Assembly (NCBI GenBank): GCA_018806915.1
Contig: JAGKQI010000093.1
Location: 1,736,001 to 1,800,000 of the forward strand
Length of the DNA stretch: 64,000 bases
Direction: 5' to 3'
Source: Phytophthora colocasiae
Taxonomy: Eukaryota; Oomycota; Peronosporomycetes; Peronosporales; Peronosporaceae
The position numbers were made by a program, and so were the translations under genes. Position 1 is the stretch's first letter; each line of letters starts with the position of its first letter. Shown here in pieces: positions 12,585 through 23,064 of this stretch. The notes under the pieces are model-generated. The model had not been told where the DNA came from and searched no databases. It saw only the letters and a list, made by a program, of their open reading frames with translations.

Positions 12585-12596
12585 GGTGGGGGAGAG
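12585..12596 (+). promoter_or_regulatory. E1 polypurine tract
   Basis: GGTGGGGGAGAG directly abuts the 3' LTR start at 12597. It is the expected plus-strand primer for reverse transcription. Confidence 0.75.
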
Positions 12597-12976
12597 TGTA
12601 ACGGGGATGTTACACGAATGTTTCTCGTTGGTGTGTGACACTCATGATACATTTATGTGGGTACATAATGGTGTGGCACACACGAGTAGATACGTAGATG
12701 GCCTCAGAGCCTCACGTTGCATTTTGATTAGGATTTAGTATGTTAGATACTAAATCCGTTACATTTAGGATTAGGGCAATAAAGTCAATAAAAATCAGTT
12801 TGCATTTTACATAGTTAGTGTTAGTCCTTTGTTATAGGGACACTGACTCTGTGAGTCCCGTATTTAGTGGACTACTTGGTTCTTGTATAGAACCGAAGGC
12901 TAGTGCCTTGCAAGCAGGACTCTACGAGTCAACTAAACTTCCTCTGTGCCGTGCACACCTACGCAGCCCCGCTGCA
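12597..12976 (+). repeat. E1 3' LTR
   Basis: 380 bp, seemingly identical to 5480-5859, and followed by the GGTTT target duplication at 12977-12981. Confidence 0.95.
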
Positions 12977-13099
12977 GGTTTCGTTAGCACTATCAAGTTC
13001 TACCAACGGGGATTAGCCGCAGCTCTGAGTTAGCGACATTAATTTTGATTCTTTTATTCATTACGCGCTCACGTCGTATCAGATCCGCCAAACTATCAT

Positions 13100-14800
13100 T
13101 GCAGCTATCTTTAACGAGTTCCGGAACGTGTCGCTACTATTCCTTGGTTAGCGCAGGACCATTACTAGCAGGTCGGTCTGACTCCTGGGTCCCGGAGAGT
13201 CCAAAGCGAGCTCGTTAACTGCGTCCACGATAGAAACGTGTCTCCCTACCCGACAAATCAATGTCTCCCCGAGTCGTTGCAAACAGAGCATGTACTCAGC
13301 AACCATTTGAATGGAAAACGGCACAAGTAAACTCAGGATGCCATGTTCACAGGCCAACCACTTAACTGCGGTCCGAGTCGTTCCATTCGAGAGGTCTAGT
13401 TGACTTGTGCTATGACTGGCAAGTCTTCCTTCGAGCGCCGTGTGATAGCGCCAAACGTTCGTTTAGCTGGCAGACTCACTACTCATTCAATGTCTGGGCT
13501 GTCACCTGCCTCAGTAGGTATCCCTTCCAACATAATCCCAATGCTGCCTCGGTCCGAATCTCCAACCTTGAGCAACTTTTCCTTGGCCAAGGTATTTGCT
13601 CTACGGACGAGGTTGACTGGGGGTAAAGCAGCCTCGCAAAAACTTTTGTTAGTGACACTTTCACTCTGACAGAGAAGTATCAACTGGCACCCATCCTGCG
13701 TTAAAGTAGTGCCACGCTTAATAGCCGCTTTGTACGTCTCACAGGGGTTGTTCGTAGCAGCAAAACCGCTGGGAGTGTGGAAGCACTGCCAGCGCCACAC
13801 ACACACACACGCTCGTTGAACCAACCCTTAGAAAGTAAGCCGAGAAAGCCTTCAAAGAAGGCGGGCAACCCTATTTTTCTTGAATATCCACTAGTTTACT
13901 GGTTCACTAACAGTGAAATGCAGTCCGTTGAGATCAGCAAGCACAGCAACAGCCAGATCAGGAGCCAACTTTAGCAATCATCCCCCATCACGTAATGTAG
14001 ACGCATAGGATTGCCTGTCACGCTGGTGTACGTTTTCCTTTGTAGCGCCAGGACTTCAGCGTGATGTGGCTTTGGGGGCTGGGACTCGATAAAGAGTCCT
14101 AGCAAATGAAATTGGCGGGCCATATTGGATATCCCGATAACAAGCACGGGGTAACCCACTTGGGACAGTTTGTAGGTTGCCTTCACGTGCAGAATGAAGG
14201 TGGCGGGGTCCCTATCTGCTTGGCACAGAAGGTGTTTCGTAGTTATCCCAACAATGAAGGGATCTTCATTACTGCCATTTCCATCGATAGGAATCCCGTT
14301 CCCATCGGTACGCCAAGTACACGCGTGAAAGGTGTTGTTTCATCCTCATTTCCCTGAAACCTGGTTTCTTGCAGCTTCGCTGTCACAACCCGGCAGACGT
14401 CACTGCCGCCTAGACGGGTACTGACATAATAGTTTGCAACGCGCTGCACTGTCTTGAGTTCAGTCATGGTGTTCTCGGTAAGGCCGAAGCGTTCCATCAG
14501 ACCCTTCTAGATGCGCTTAGGCTTAAGACCCTGGATTGCCCATTATGGTGCGATCGGCTTCATCGGGGGCGTCAGCGTGGGCTTCGGAGGTGGTGCTAAG
14601 GGTGTGGTATGCACGTAGGCCACCTTCACGGTAGATTGGTTCAGCACTAGGCACGTTTGAACACGAGCATGCCATGGACATATGATGTGCGGCGACGTCT
14701 CCACGCAGCAGGGGCAAGCGCAGTAAAGTCGTCGAGCTCTCGTGGGGTGCGGAGCTGCTAGCATGCAAACTCGGCACTGGCTTTTATCGCTCCTAGAGAT
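13100..14800 (-). pseudogene. MULE (Mutator-like) transposase relic
   Basis: On the minus strand, pieces of a Mutator-like transposase can be read in order in several frames. A Cys-rich N-terminal segment (CPCCVETSPHIICPW, about 14650-14725) is followed by a stretch at 14243-14497, then the core 'LHVKATYKLSQVGYPVLVIG' with SNMARQFHLLGLFI (about 14040-14190), which has the spacing of the MULE domain with its first catalytic aspartate region. Last comes 'CFHTPSGFAATNNPCETY' (about 13715-13790), typical of the later part of this family. Frame breaks and stops separate the pieces. The first catalytic Asp appears to be replaced (HVKATYK where HVDATYK is usual), so this copy is dead. The family call is from motif recognition. 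Confidence 0.65.
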
Positions 14801-14829
14801 CTTGTAGCTCTTAAACTCAGGTTGGCCGA

Positions 14830-15540
14830 CTCTTCATCGCAGAAACGAGTAGCTCCCATGGGCGTGAGCGTGGCATGAGGGCTTCAGGGAGGGCGTGAGA
14901 AGCGGGGGGAGTGAGGGGGGGGGTGCTTGGGCTTAAAACGAAACTAACTACATGGGGTGTTGGTTCGCCGATAATGTCCAATGGTGCCAACAAAAACGTG
15001 TTTGGTGGCAGGGGATACTATATTGGTGTGGACGAGCTAAAATCAGTGATGCCCACTGAGTCGACGGTGTCAACAGAGATCTTACGATACTGGTACAACG
15101 GACAATGTGTTTGCAACTCAATCTAGAGTGCTGACAGGGCGTTATCGTGCGAACGGGGCCGGAATCTTACGCGTGATGTGATTTGATCCCTCAGTTTGTG
15201 CATTTCCGTGCCCTGAGGTGCGACCTCGTCTTCCTACTACGTCTACCAGATACATGTCCACCGGAACGTTTTCTACATGAGTATCACGTTTCAGCCATAG
15301 ATTCGCCCTTCGATCGGATTCCGACGCGAAAAATAACAATAGATCTCGAACCCAGTTCCTTCCAACGCAGTCACATTAGAGCTGATTTTCAGTATCGAAC
15401 TATAACCGCAGTACTTGACAAAGGGTGTATTTGCAGCTTGACTTCAGAATTCGGTCAGCAAATTCGCATTTCCACTTACGCTACGCTGATAGGCACTAAG
15501 GGAAGAAGCCGCTCACAGATTTAGGAAGTAACGCCAGAGA
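14830..15540. other. Intergenic, nothing recognised
   Basis: Two short + strand frames (14911-15126 and 15183-15524) have no motif I can identify and no repeat structure stands out. I see nothing to annotate. Confidence 0.4.
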
Positions 15541-15605
15541 TGATAATTTGTTAAGTGTCTCCGCATATAGGAAGCGATGGAAAATACCCCAATGAATGGC
15601 GCAGT

Positions 15606-16136
15606 TCACAACTGTGTCGCGTCCACATCTTCCTCCTCCGACCCAAACGACTCGCTCAACACGTCGCACTCTACGCTGGTGTGACGCGAAGTAGCCTCGA
15701 CGCCCACGTAGCTATGGCGGCGCGAATTGGTTTCAACTCGCACTCTGCGGTTGAGCCGGTATTCTCTCTGTCTCTCCTCTTCGTGCTCTTCACCGTCAAG
15801 ACCGATGCCTCTAAGGCGACACTCATATTTGCGATAGTTGTCTCCGTCCACGGCACGGAGTGGGCGCAGACGGACGTGCACATTTGTCAGCGCCAGACAC
15901 GCCTTAAAGTACATGTCGTAGCTGCCTTCGTCCCAGCGATAATTGTCCGCACACAGCGCCCAAATAGTCTTCATCCGGCCGAAGTAGTTTTCTATAATCA
16001 CACGATCATGTGAGATCCTGTCGTTCTGGGCCTTGCGTTTTTCATCTTCACGAAAGAGTTCGGCAGAAGCTGCACGAAACTCGGCTACAGACAGTTGTCG
16101 CTTGGAGCGCTTCGAAGACTTTTTGGTGGCGGGCAT
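15606..16136 (-). CDS. Harbinger-type transposase C-terminal fragment, 176 aa
   Basis: An intact 176-residue frame that covers only the last part of a PIF/Harbinger DDE transposase. 'ISHDRVIIENYFGRMKTIW' contains the third catalytic acid (the E of VIIENYFGR), and NYRWDEGSYDMYFKACLALTNVHVR-like sequence follows. The first two catalytic aspartates are absent. Upstream is a basic N-terminus (about 35 residues rich in Lys, Ser, Arg) starting at ATG 16136. Downstream is a charged tail ending SFGSEEEDVDATQL. A second, broken Harbinger copy lies beyond E2 at 24695-26046 on the same strand. The piece may be a decaying fragment or a retained truncated protein; it cannot catalyse transposition by itself. 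Confidence 0.6.
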   Translation of the reverse strand: MPATKKSSKRSKRQLSVAEFRAASAELFREDEKRKAQNDRISHDRVIIENYFGRMKTIWALCADNYRWDEGSYDMYFKACLALTNVHVRLRPLRAVDGDNYRKYECRLRGIGLDGEEHEEERQREYRLNRRVRVETNSRRHSYVGVEATSRHTSVECDVLSESFGSEEEDVDATQL

Positions 16137-16376
16137 GTTAATGCGAATTGGAGGAGGTGGATTCGGAAGTGAGTCCGCGAAGGCAGCTTCGCTTTAGAGC
16201 CGTTTCTTTGCTCTATTGTCGCCAATTTTTGAAATTTCGAGTTTTCTTGTAATTCGATCAGTTTTTAACGAAAGACTGTTTATAACGAAAAATACGCAGT
16301 GGTCTTGGGAATGAGCTCGGTATTTGTGGTTTAAGAGAGGCTTCTTATACAACAACGACAATTTGATAGCGTATCT
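16137..16376. other. Short non-coding stretch before E2
   Basis: No gene seen. The E2 target duplication ACACT occupies 16377-16381. Confidence 0.4.
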
Positions 16377-16381
16377 ACACT

Positions 16382-16842
16382 TGTAACGGGGTTACACGTA
16401 CAAGTGGTTGTACCACTTGTAACTCTAACAGTTAGGATAACTGTTAGAGGTTGGAAATGGGCCTCAGACCTTGGTGTGCTGTACACACCAAAGGATACAT
16501 GGGCGAACCACATTATTGGATGGTTCGTGTGCATTTGTGCATATTATTGGTAGAAAGTGACGGATTTCTACCAATCACTGAGCAGAGTTTCTGCCAACCA
16601 CACGTTGGCAGACCCTTTAGAAATAGATAACAAACAGTTTTAGGAGGTCCATAATTGGCTTATGCCAAATTCAATAACAGTTCTCATTTTTACGGTATTT
16701 TGCAGTTTAATTTAGTTATATTTGATTTAATTATACTTATTTAAATAAGTATACTTAAATTAAGTCTATTCTAATTGCACGCTTCCTCATACACGTAAGC
16801 GCACGTGTACGCCACCTAATAGGTCTAGATAGACCCATTACA
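16382..16842 (+). repeat. E2 5' LTR
   Basis: 461 bp, TGTAAC...TTACA. It is almost wall-to-wall hairpins: 16382-16396, 16400-16420 (8-bp arms), 16423-16449 (12-bp arms, 3-nt loop), 16471-16491 (8 bp), 16504-16527 (7 bp), 16546-16575 (11 bp) and 16591-16611 (8 bp). Confidence 0.95.
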
Positions 16843-16844
16843 CC

Positions 16845-16852
16845 TGGTAGCA
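16845..16852 (+). promoter_or_regulatory. E2 primer binding site
   Basis: TGGTAGCA, 2 nt after the 5' LTR, as in E1 and E3. It is complementary to a tRNA 3' end of the initiator-Met type. Confidence 0.7.
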
Positions 16853-16891
16853 CTTTGTAGTCCGTCCCACGACCGACTGCTGTTCGTTCGT

Positions 16892-17879
16892 ATGGAGTCA
16901 TACGAACGCGGGGTAGAGAACTCCCCGATGGATGAGGGATCCGCTGGGACCCCTCAAATGTCTGTGACGCGCACGGACTGCGCCCACCTGTCTGATCCAG
17001 AGTGGGAGGCTCTCCAAAGACTCTCGCGAGTCATTGGAGAGGCAGCGGTAGCTACGATGCTTCGTACGCTATCGCCGACAGAGCAACACGGTGTTGCTCT
17101 GGGGTACATTGTTAAGGAGCAACGAGATGTTGCTGCCTCGGTGGCTTCTCCGAAGCCACGCGTGGAGTCGTTGAAACTCCACGTGAGTACCTACACGGGG
17201 AAGGAGGACGAGACCCTCCTTCGTTGGCTTGTCGAACTTGACACAGCCGTTGCGGCTCGACGTATCGTCGATCCGATGTCGAAGGTCGCGTTCGCCATGT
17301 CATGTCTTGGCGGACGTGCGAGGAGTTGGGCCTATGGGCGCCGACTCTCGGATCCTACGTGCTTCAGCACGTACGAGGTGTTCAAGGAGGAACTCAAGCT
17401 TGCGTTTGAGCCTCCGAAGAACGAGTTCAGATCGAGAGCAGAGTTTCTCGATCTGCAACAGGGCAAGGATGATGTTCACACCTTTGCCCAGCGTGCTCGA
17501 TACTTGGTATCGAACATAGTGGCCAACCCGATCGACGAGGCGACCAAGGTCGTCACGTTCATGAAGGGACTAAGAGATGGTCCCGTCAAAACATATCTCT
17601 TCCGAGAGTATCCGAATACTCTCGAGGAGGCGATCAGCCTTGCAATGCAAGAGGAGTTTAGCCGGCGTCAAGCTAAACTCCATGCGGAACGCGCCGAAGC
17701 CGGCGCGTCCTGTTGTGAAGACGGGAGGTCCGGAACCTATGGACCTCTCGAGTGCTACGACTGCTGGTCAACAGCAGCGTAGATACGGCAAGGTTCGATG
17801 TTACAAGTGTAGTAACATCGGTCACTATGCACGCGAGTGCACAGCGGGCGGGCGTTCAAAAAACGCCAAGGACCAGTAG
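16892..17879 (+). pseudogene. gag: E2 Gag, one-base frameshift
   Basis: Gag homologous to the intact 328-residue Gag of E3. The start ATG at 16892 and the capsid domain are intact through about residue 265. One extra base near 17686 (compared with E3) throws the frame, which ends at 17782. The rest, including the CX2CX4HX4C knuckle CYKCSNIGHYAREC, continues in the next frame to the TAG at 17877-17879. A truncated capsid without nucleocapsid would be expected from this copy. Confidence 0.9.
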
Positions 17880-17899
17880 GCGCGGGGCGTCCTACTGGT
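17858..17899 (+). promoter_or_regulatory. E2 -1 ribosomal frameshift signal
   Basis: Slippery heptamer A AAA AAC at 17858-17864, a 7-nt spacer, and a 9-bp stem ACCAGTAGG (17872-17880) / CCTACTGGT (17891-17899). The pol frame downstream is open in exactly the -1 register. Confidence 0.85.
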
Positions 17900-20800
17900 G
17901 ATGCAGTCTCGCGTGTCGAGCTTGGACACGCGACGATGAGGACTGCTGTCCCCAGCGAGAAGGTTTCTCGCTGTAAGCTGCAAGATGACAAGCCAAACCT
18001 TGTCATCCTGAACGTGATGTCGAAGAGAGCGAACTCTCTTCGTGCCCTAGTGGACTCGGGCGCGTCGAACAACTTTGTTCGACAGGGAAGCCTTCGAAGG
18101 CTTGACTTCGAAGAGGCCGACACGCCTCGCGGCGTGTTGGAGGTGCGGTTGGCAACAGGTGCCACCGTGAGGACTGAGAAGCGCGTAGTCCTTGTGCGCT
18201 TCTCTTACAAACGAAGGACGTTTGTAGAAGATCTTATCGTCTTGGATCTAGACGATAAGTTCGACTTGGTATTAGGCATGCCGTGGCTTGCACGGCATGA
18301 CCCGGTGATCAACTGGGAGAAGCGTACGCTCGTACGCTTCAACAACACATGCACGACAGAGAGCGATGGCCCTGTCAGTGCTGCACATGCACCGGCCGGT
18401 GCATGTGGATCCCCAGTTGAGGCAGCAGCGGCCGCCGCTGCCTCCGATCGCCGCCGGCGACCATCAACGACTCCGAGAGTCGTTGGGAGAAAATGTGTGT
18501 CGACTCAGAAATCTGAGCCGAAGGGTCGCGGTCACATGAGTGATGGTCAGGTGAATGTGAATCACCTGACGCATAAACATCTGAATGATGTTTGTCACAT
18601 GAGTGATGGTCAGGTGAATCGCATTCACCTGAGAGAAGGTAAAATACCGGTATTACCGGTATCCTTGGAGGTACTTCAAGCCCCCAAGGGTCGCGCCGAC
18701 GACGTCGCGTCAACTCTGGGAGTTGACGAAGCAAATAATATTCGGGGAACCGAAAGGCGTGCGTCAGCTCTGGGAGCTGACGCCACTGGCGCTTCGCTGC
18801 TAGTTCCGGGAACTAGCGATCGGTCATCAGCTCCGGGAGCTGATGAGACGTGTATAGGCGAACAGTCGCTGCTAGTTCCGGGAACTAGCGATCGTACATC
18901 CGCTCTGGGAACGGATGATATGTGTACAAGCGAACACTCGCTAGCGCAGGAAGCTAGCGAGAGCACGTCGACTCCGGGAGTCGACGATGCGGTTGCTCCA
19001 TCCGCTCCGGGAGCGGATGGAGGCGCAGCGGTTCAGGGAACCGACTGCGCGGCAGGAGGTGCTGGCGGTTGCAAACGCCCAGCACCCGAACAACCTGCGT
19101 GCTCACGTGCAGCAGCGCTGCACGCGATGAGCGGCACTCAAGCCGGGCTTGATAGTGCGAGTCAGCGGAAGGAATCCGCTGACGATTGCGATAACGTCCC
19201 GTCCAAGGTGCGATGCCTTGGACGTGGAGCACCTGGAGCCGGGCTCCATGGTAGACCTTCGCGGCGCAAGCTCAGGGAGCTGCGCGAGTCTCAGTCTGGG
19301 ACTGAGACGGGTGTATCTGCAGTGCAGACACCGAGTGTCGAGACGTTGAACGTCTTGACACGTACTGGTACTGGGTTACAGTACCAGAGGATGCGGTTGG
19401 AGAATCCGCCGACGAGTGCGTCGGCGTTGACCGCACTTCCAACGATGAGTTGGAAGCGCTTCGCGCGAGACTTGTACGATGGACGCATCGAACAAATTTG
19501 CATTCTCTCGGATATCGAGAGAGTGGATCGCGAAGCCGAAGAGCTGAAGCAGCTCGTCGTCGATGGGATCACTGAGGGTGATGACTCCTCAGTGCGAAGA
19601 CTAAAGCAGCGCTTCGAAGAGCAGAGTTGGGACTCGTTGAGGTCGAGTCCCTACTACGAAGTTCTGCGGGAGTACAAGGATGTACTCCCGGACGAGATTC
19701 CTTCGGAGCTTCCGAAGGATAAGGGCGTACAGCACGAGATTGATCTCGTGCCGGGCACGAAGTACTGTGTTACACGGCAGTGGCCACTGCCGCGTGAACA
19801 AGTGCAAGCGATCGACGACTTCTTTGAAAGTCGTCGTCTTGCAGGTCAAGTGCGGGAGTCAAAGTCCCCGCACAGTGCCCCAACGTTCTGTGTTAAGAAA
19901 CCACAGGGCGGCTGGCGCATCGTTCATGCGTACAACAAGTTGAACGATGCGACGATACCGGCGCAGACGCCGATACCGCGAAAAGATGTTATCATCGATT
20001 CGATGGCCTTGAGCACTATCTTCAGTGCTCTAGATCTGCGTGATGGATTCTATCAGATCCTCATGCGTGAGAGGGACATCCCTCTCACTGCGGTAAGCAC
20101 TCCAAGCGGTATGCTTTGGGAGTGGCTCGTCATGCCACAGGGGCTTAAGAACGCCCCTGCGACGTTCAATAGATGCGTGACATCTATTGCGCTCGGTGCG
20201 CGACTTCGCACCGAGCTACTTCGACGACGTGTTCGTCCACAGCCGGGCTGTGAACGGGAAGACGGACATTGAGATGCACAAGGTGCATCTCCGGAAGCTG
20301 CTAGAGCTTATGAGGAAACATAAGCTCTATGCGAACCTGAAGAAGTGTATCTTCGGGGCGAGCGAGATACCCGTGCTGGGGTGTTTCGTGGGGAAAGACG
20401 GCGTGCGCCCTGACCCAGAGAAGGTCAGAGTGATCAATGAATGGCCCACGCCATCCAATGTGAAGGAACTGAGGCAGTTCCTTGGGCTTGCCACGTACTT
20501 GTGCAAGTACGTGGAGAATTATGCGGGCAAGATTCGCCCGTTGTCACAGCTTCTTAAGAAAGAAGCTGAGTGGATTTGGACGACCGAGTGCGAGGAGGCA
20601 TTCGGTGCAGTCAAGCAGGGCTTGACTGAAGCGCCGATCTTGGCCGTGGCGGACCAAGATCGTCCATTCCACGTAGTGTGCGATGCATCCGACTTTGCAA
20701 TCGGATTTGCATTGATGCAACACGATCACGAAGGGCGTGATCGTGTAGTCTACTATCAATCGCGTCAGCTGAAGCCAGCTGAGCGTAACTATCCGCTCCT

Positions 20801-23064
20801 TGCCATGAAGTATGCACTCGCAAAGTTCCGAGTATATCTACTTGGGAGTAGACCGTTCGTGGTCTATACAGACCACGCATCATTGCGTACGGCGATTAAG
20901 TCGCCGCACATCTCGCAACGTATGGCGAGATGGTTGTCCTTCTTCGCGGAGTACAACTTCCGGGTGGAGTACAAACCCGGAAGACTCAATGTAGTGGCCG
21001 ACGCGTTATCGCGTCGACCTGACTATGCGGAGATGGTCGACGCCAACGCTGTTGGCGTCGTGAGGACAAGTGTGCCGTCGTCAACGTTGATTGACGACGT
21101 GAAGAACGCGTATGCAAGGGATGCAGACGCGAAGGGGCTGCTGGAGTTCCTCGCAGCACCTTCCGACGTGGCACGTCGGAAGCTAACCCCTCATCTTCGA
21201 GCTCGTGTACACCGCTATCGTGTACACGAAGGCCTACTGTTGTACAGTGCAGTAGACGACAATGCGGATCGCATTGTCGTTCCGAATGATCATGACCTCC
21301 GGTTGAGGATCATGTTCGAGTATCACGATGCCCCCACGGCAGGGCATCCGGGTCGTGAGAAGGCATACACTCTTCTCACGCGTGACTTCTACTGGCACCA
21401 CCAGTACAAGTGGGTGCGCAAGTACGTACGTGCTTGCGAGGTTTGTCAACGCGTGAAGCCTGCGCAGTTCTCGCAGGCTCCTCTTCAATCACTACCGACT
21501 CCGTCGGAGTGTTGGCAGATCCATGTCCATGGACTTTGTCTTCGGTCTTCCGCCTGACAGCAAGCGGAGGACGGGCATCGTTGTCTTTGTGGACCGATTC
21601 AGCAAGATGGTTCATCTTGCTGCCGTCCCGGCTACTGTTACAGCCGCGCAGACTGCGCGACTGTTTGTTGACATGGTGTTCAAACACCATGGCATGCCGC
21701 TCGACATTGTGTCGGACCGTGATCCACGCTTCACAGCGCGGTTCTGGCAAGAAGTGTTTACACTTCTTGGTTCACAACTATCAATGTCGACTGCGGATCA
21801 TCCGCAGACGGACGGACAGACCGAACGTGTCAACCGTGTATTGGGTGACACGTTGAAGAGCTACGCTCACTCGTTCCCGCATTGGAGCGAGTGCTTGCCG
21901 ATGGCAGAGTTTGCCATCAACAACTCGGTGCATGCCTCGACAGGGCATACACCGTTCTACGTGAACGCCATGAGGCATCCACGATTGCCGAGCATGCTCG
22001 GCGGGGTAGCTTCCTCCTTAAGTGGGGGAGGATCTACGGTTGCGTCCGAACAACCGCAGAATGCAACTGATAGCAGCACACTATCAGCTGCGGTGATGCG
22101 TGCGACGTCTCGTTCGAGCAGGAACGAGCGCGCGATGTCTGTGCCGGGCACAGACATGAGAGATGATAGCGAGCAGGCAGGGCCTGCTGCTGACAAGGGC
22201 GACAAGCTGAAAGGATTCAGCTCGGGTGCGCTAGACTTTGTCCAGCGAAGACAAGCCGTCATACGGTTTGTCCAAGATGCTATCGCAGCTTCTGTCGATC
22301 GACAGAAGCTGAACGCTGATACTGTTGGTAGAGGCAACACAAATGAATTCGAAAAGGGTTCATTAGTTTTGTTAGCTACACAAAACCTACCTAGACATGC
22401 AGTGTCTGACTTTGGAGCAAGCAAGCTTGCTCCAAGATTCATTGGGCCGTTCAAAGTACTTGAACGGCATGGTATTGCAATACCGGCTGGACATACCGTC
22501 CAGCATGAGGCTCCACCCGACCTTCTACGTCGGGCGGTTGAAGCCGTACGTGCAGCACGGACTACCTAGGGTTGGTAGTCCGACTGAGGAGTGCGAGAGG
22601 CCTGGAAGGCCTTCTCGAGACCGTCGACACGGTCGATCAACCGGTTCACTCTCGTCCCAAGACCGGACGAGAGGTTCGAGGCAGTCTGAGCTGCCTCGCA
22701 GACCTCAGCACGGAGGACACGAACCTCCTGCTTCAGAGCAGAGCAGCTATCTCAGCGCTCTGTGTCTGCTCCAGCGCAGCAACTCGATCGTGCAGGGCAC
22801 GATCGTCATGGTCATAGCGTTGACCATGCGGAGGGAGTGTTCCCACCCCCTCCGCCGCCGTTGCGCGACGCGCGTGGAGCGATCCGCTGGATTGTTGAGC
22901 GGATTGTGGCTCATAAGAGAACGAACTCTCAAGGGGTTCGTTTTCGTATTCGTTGGAGAGGATTTCCTCCCCATCGAGATACATGGGAGCCGCGGAACGT
23001 CCTGATGGAGGACGTTCCGGAAATGGTGAGGGCGTACGAAGCCCACCATAACTTGCAGGGTTAA
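17865..23064 (+). pseudogene. pol: E2 Pol polyprotein, frameshifted
   Basis: Pol runs in the -1 frame from the slippery site. Domains: protease (LVDSGASNNF near 18050), a long repeat-rich linker with the hairpin array (18710-19043), reverse transcriptase (YFDD near 20217), RNase H (CDASDFAIGFALMQ), integrase (MDFVFGLPP, VSDRDPRFTARF, QTERVNRVLGD) and C-terminal chromodomain (FRIRWRGFPPHRDTWEP near 22945-22995). The open pieces are 17837-20272, 20187-21557, 21523-22569 and 22762-23064, each in a new frame. Compared with E3, a 2-base loss near 20180 lies just before YFDD, a 1-base gain near 21520 precedes the integrase core, and another indel lies near 22475. A 5-codon stretch of RNase H (VHDKE in E1) is also missing near 20800. 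This copy is not autonomous. Confidence 0.9.
18710..19043 (+). repeat. E2 array of constant-loop hairpins
   Basis: About ten hairpins in a row, mostly with the loop CYGGG or CAGGG and different perfect stems: 18710-18726, 18762-18782 (8 bp), 18799-18817 (7 bp), 18824-18846 (9 bp), 18871-18889 (7 bp), 18897-18917, 18937-18961 (9 bp), 18966-18986 (8 bp), 18998-19020 (9 bp) and 19029-19043. In protein the units read as short repeats of the type APGADE, VPGTSD, TPGVDD. The same array lies in E3 at about 51449-51783. Confidence 0.85.

Larger units (their letters stand above)
5480..12976 (+). mobile_element. Ty3/gypsy chromovirus-type LTR retrotransposon E1
   Basis: A complete element of 7497 bp. 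The two 380-bp LTRs (5480-5859 and 12597-12976) appear identical when read side by side, start TGTAAC and end GCTGCA. They are flanked by a perfect 5-bp target duplication GGTTT (5475-5479 and 12977-12981). Order inside: primer binding site, gag, -1 frameshift signal, pol (protease, reverse transcriptase, RNase H, integrase, chromodomain), about 900 bp of non-coding sequence, polypurine tract. The integrase-before-chromodomain order places it among Ty3/gypsy chromoviruses. pol carries several frame breaks, so this copy is probably not autonomous even though the matching LTRs point to recent insertion. Confidence 0.95.
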
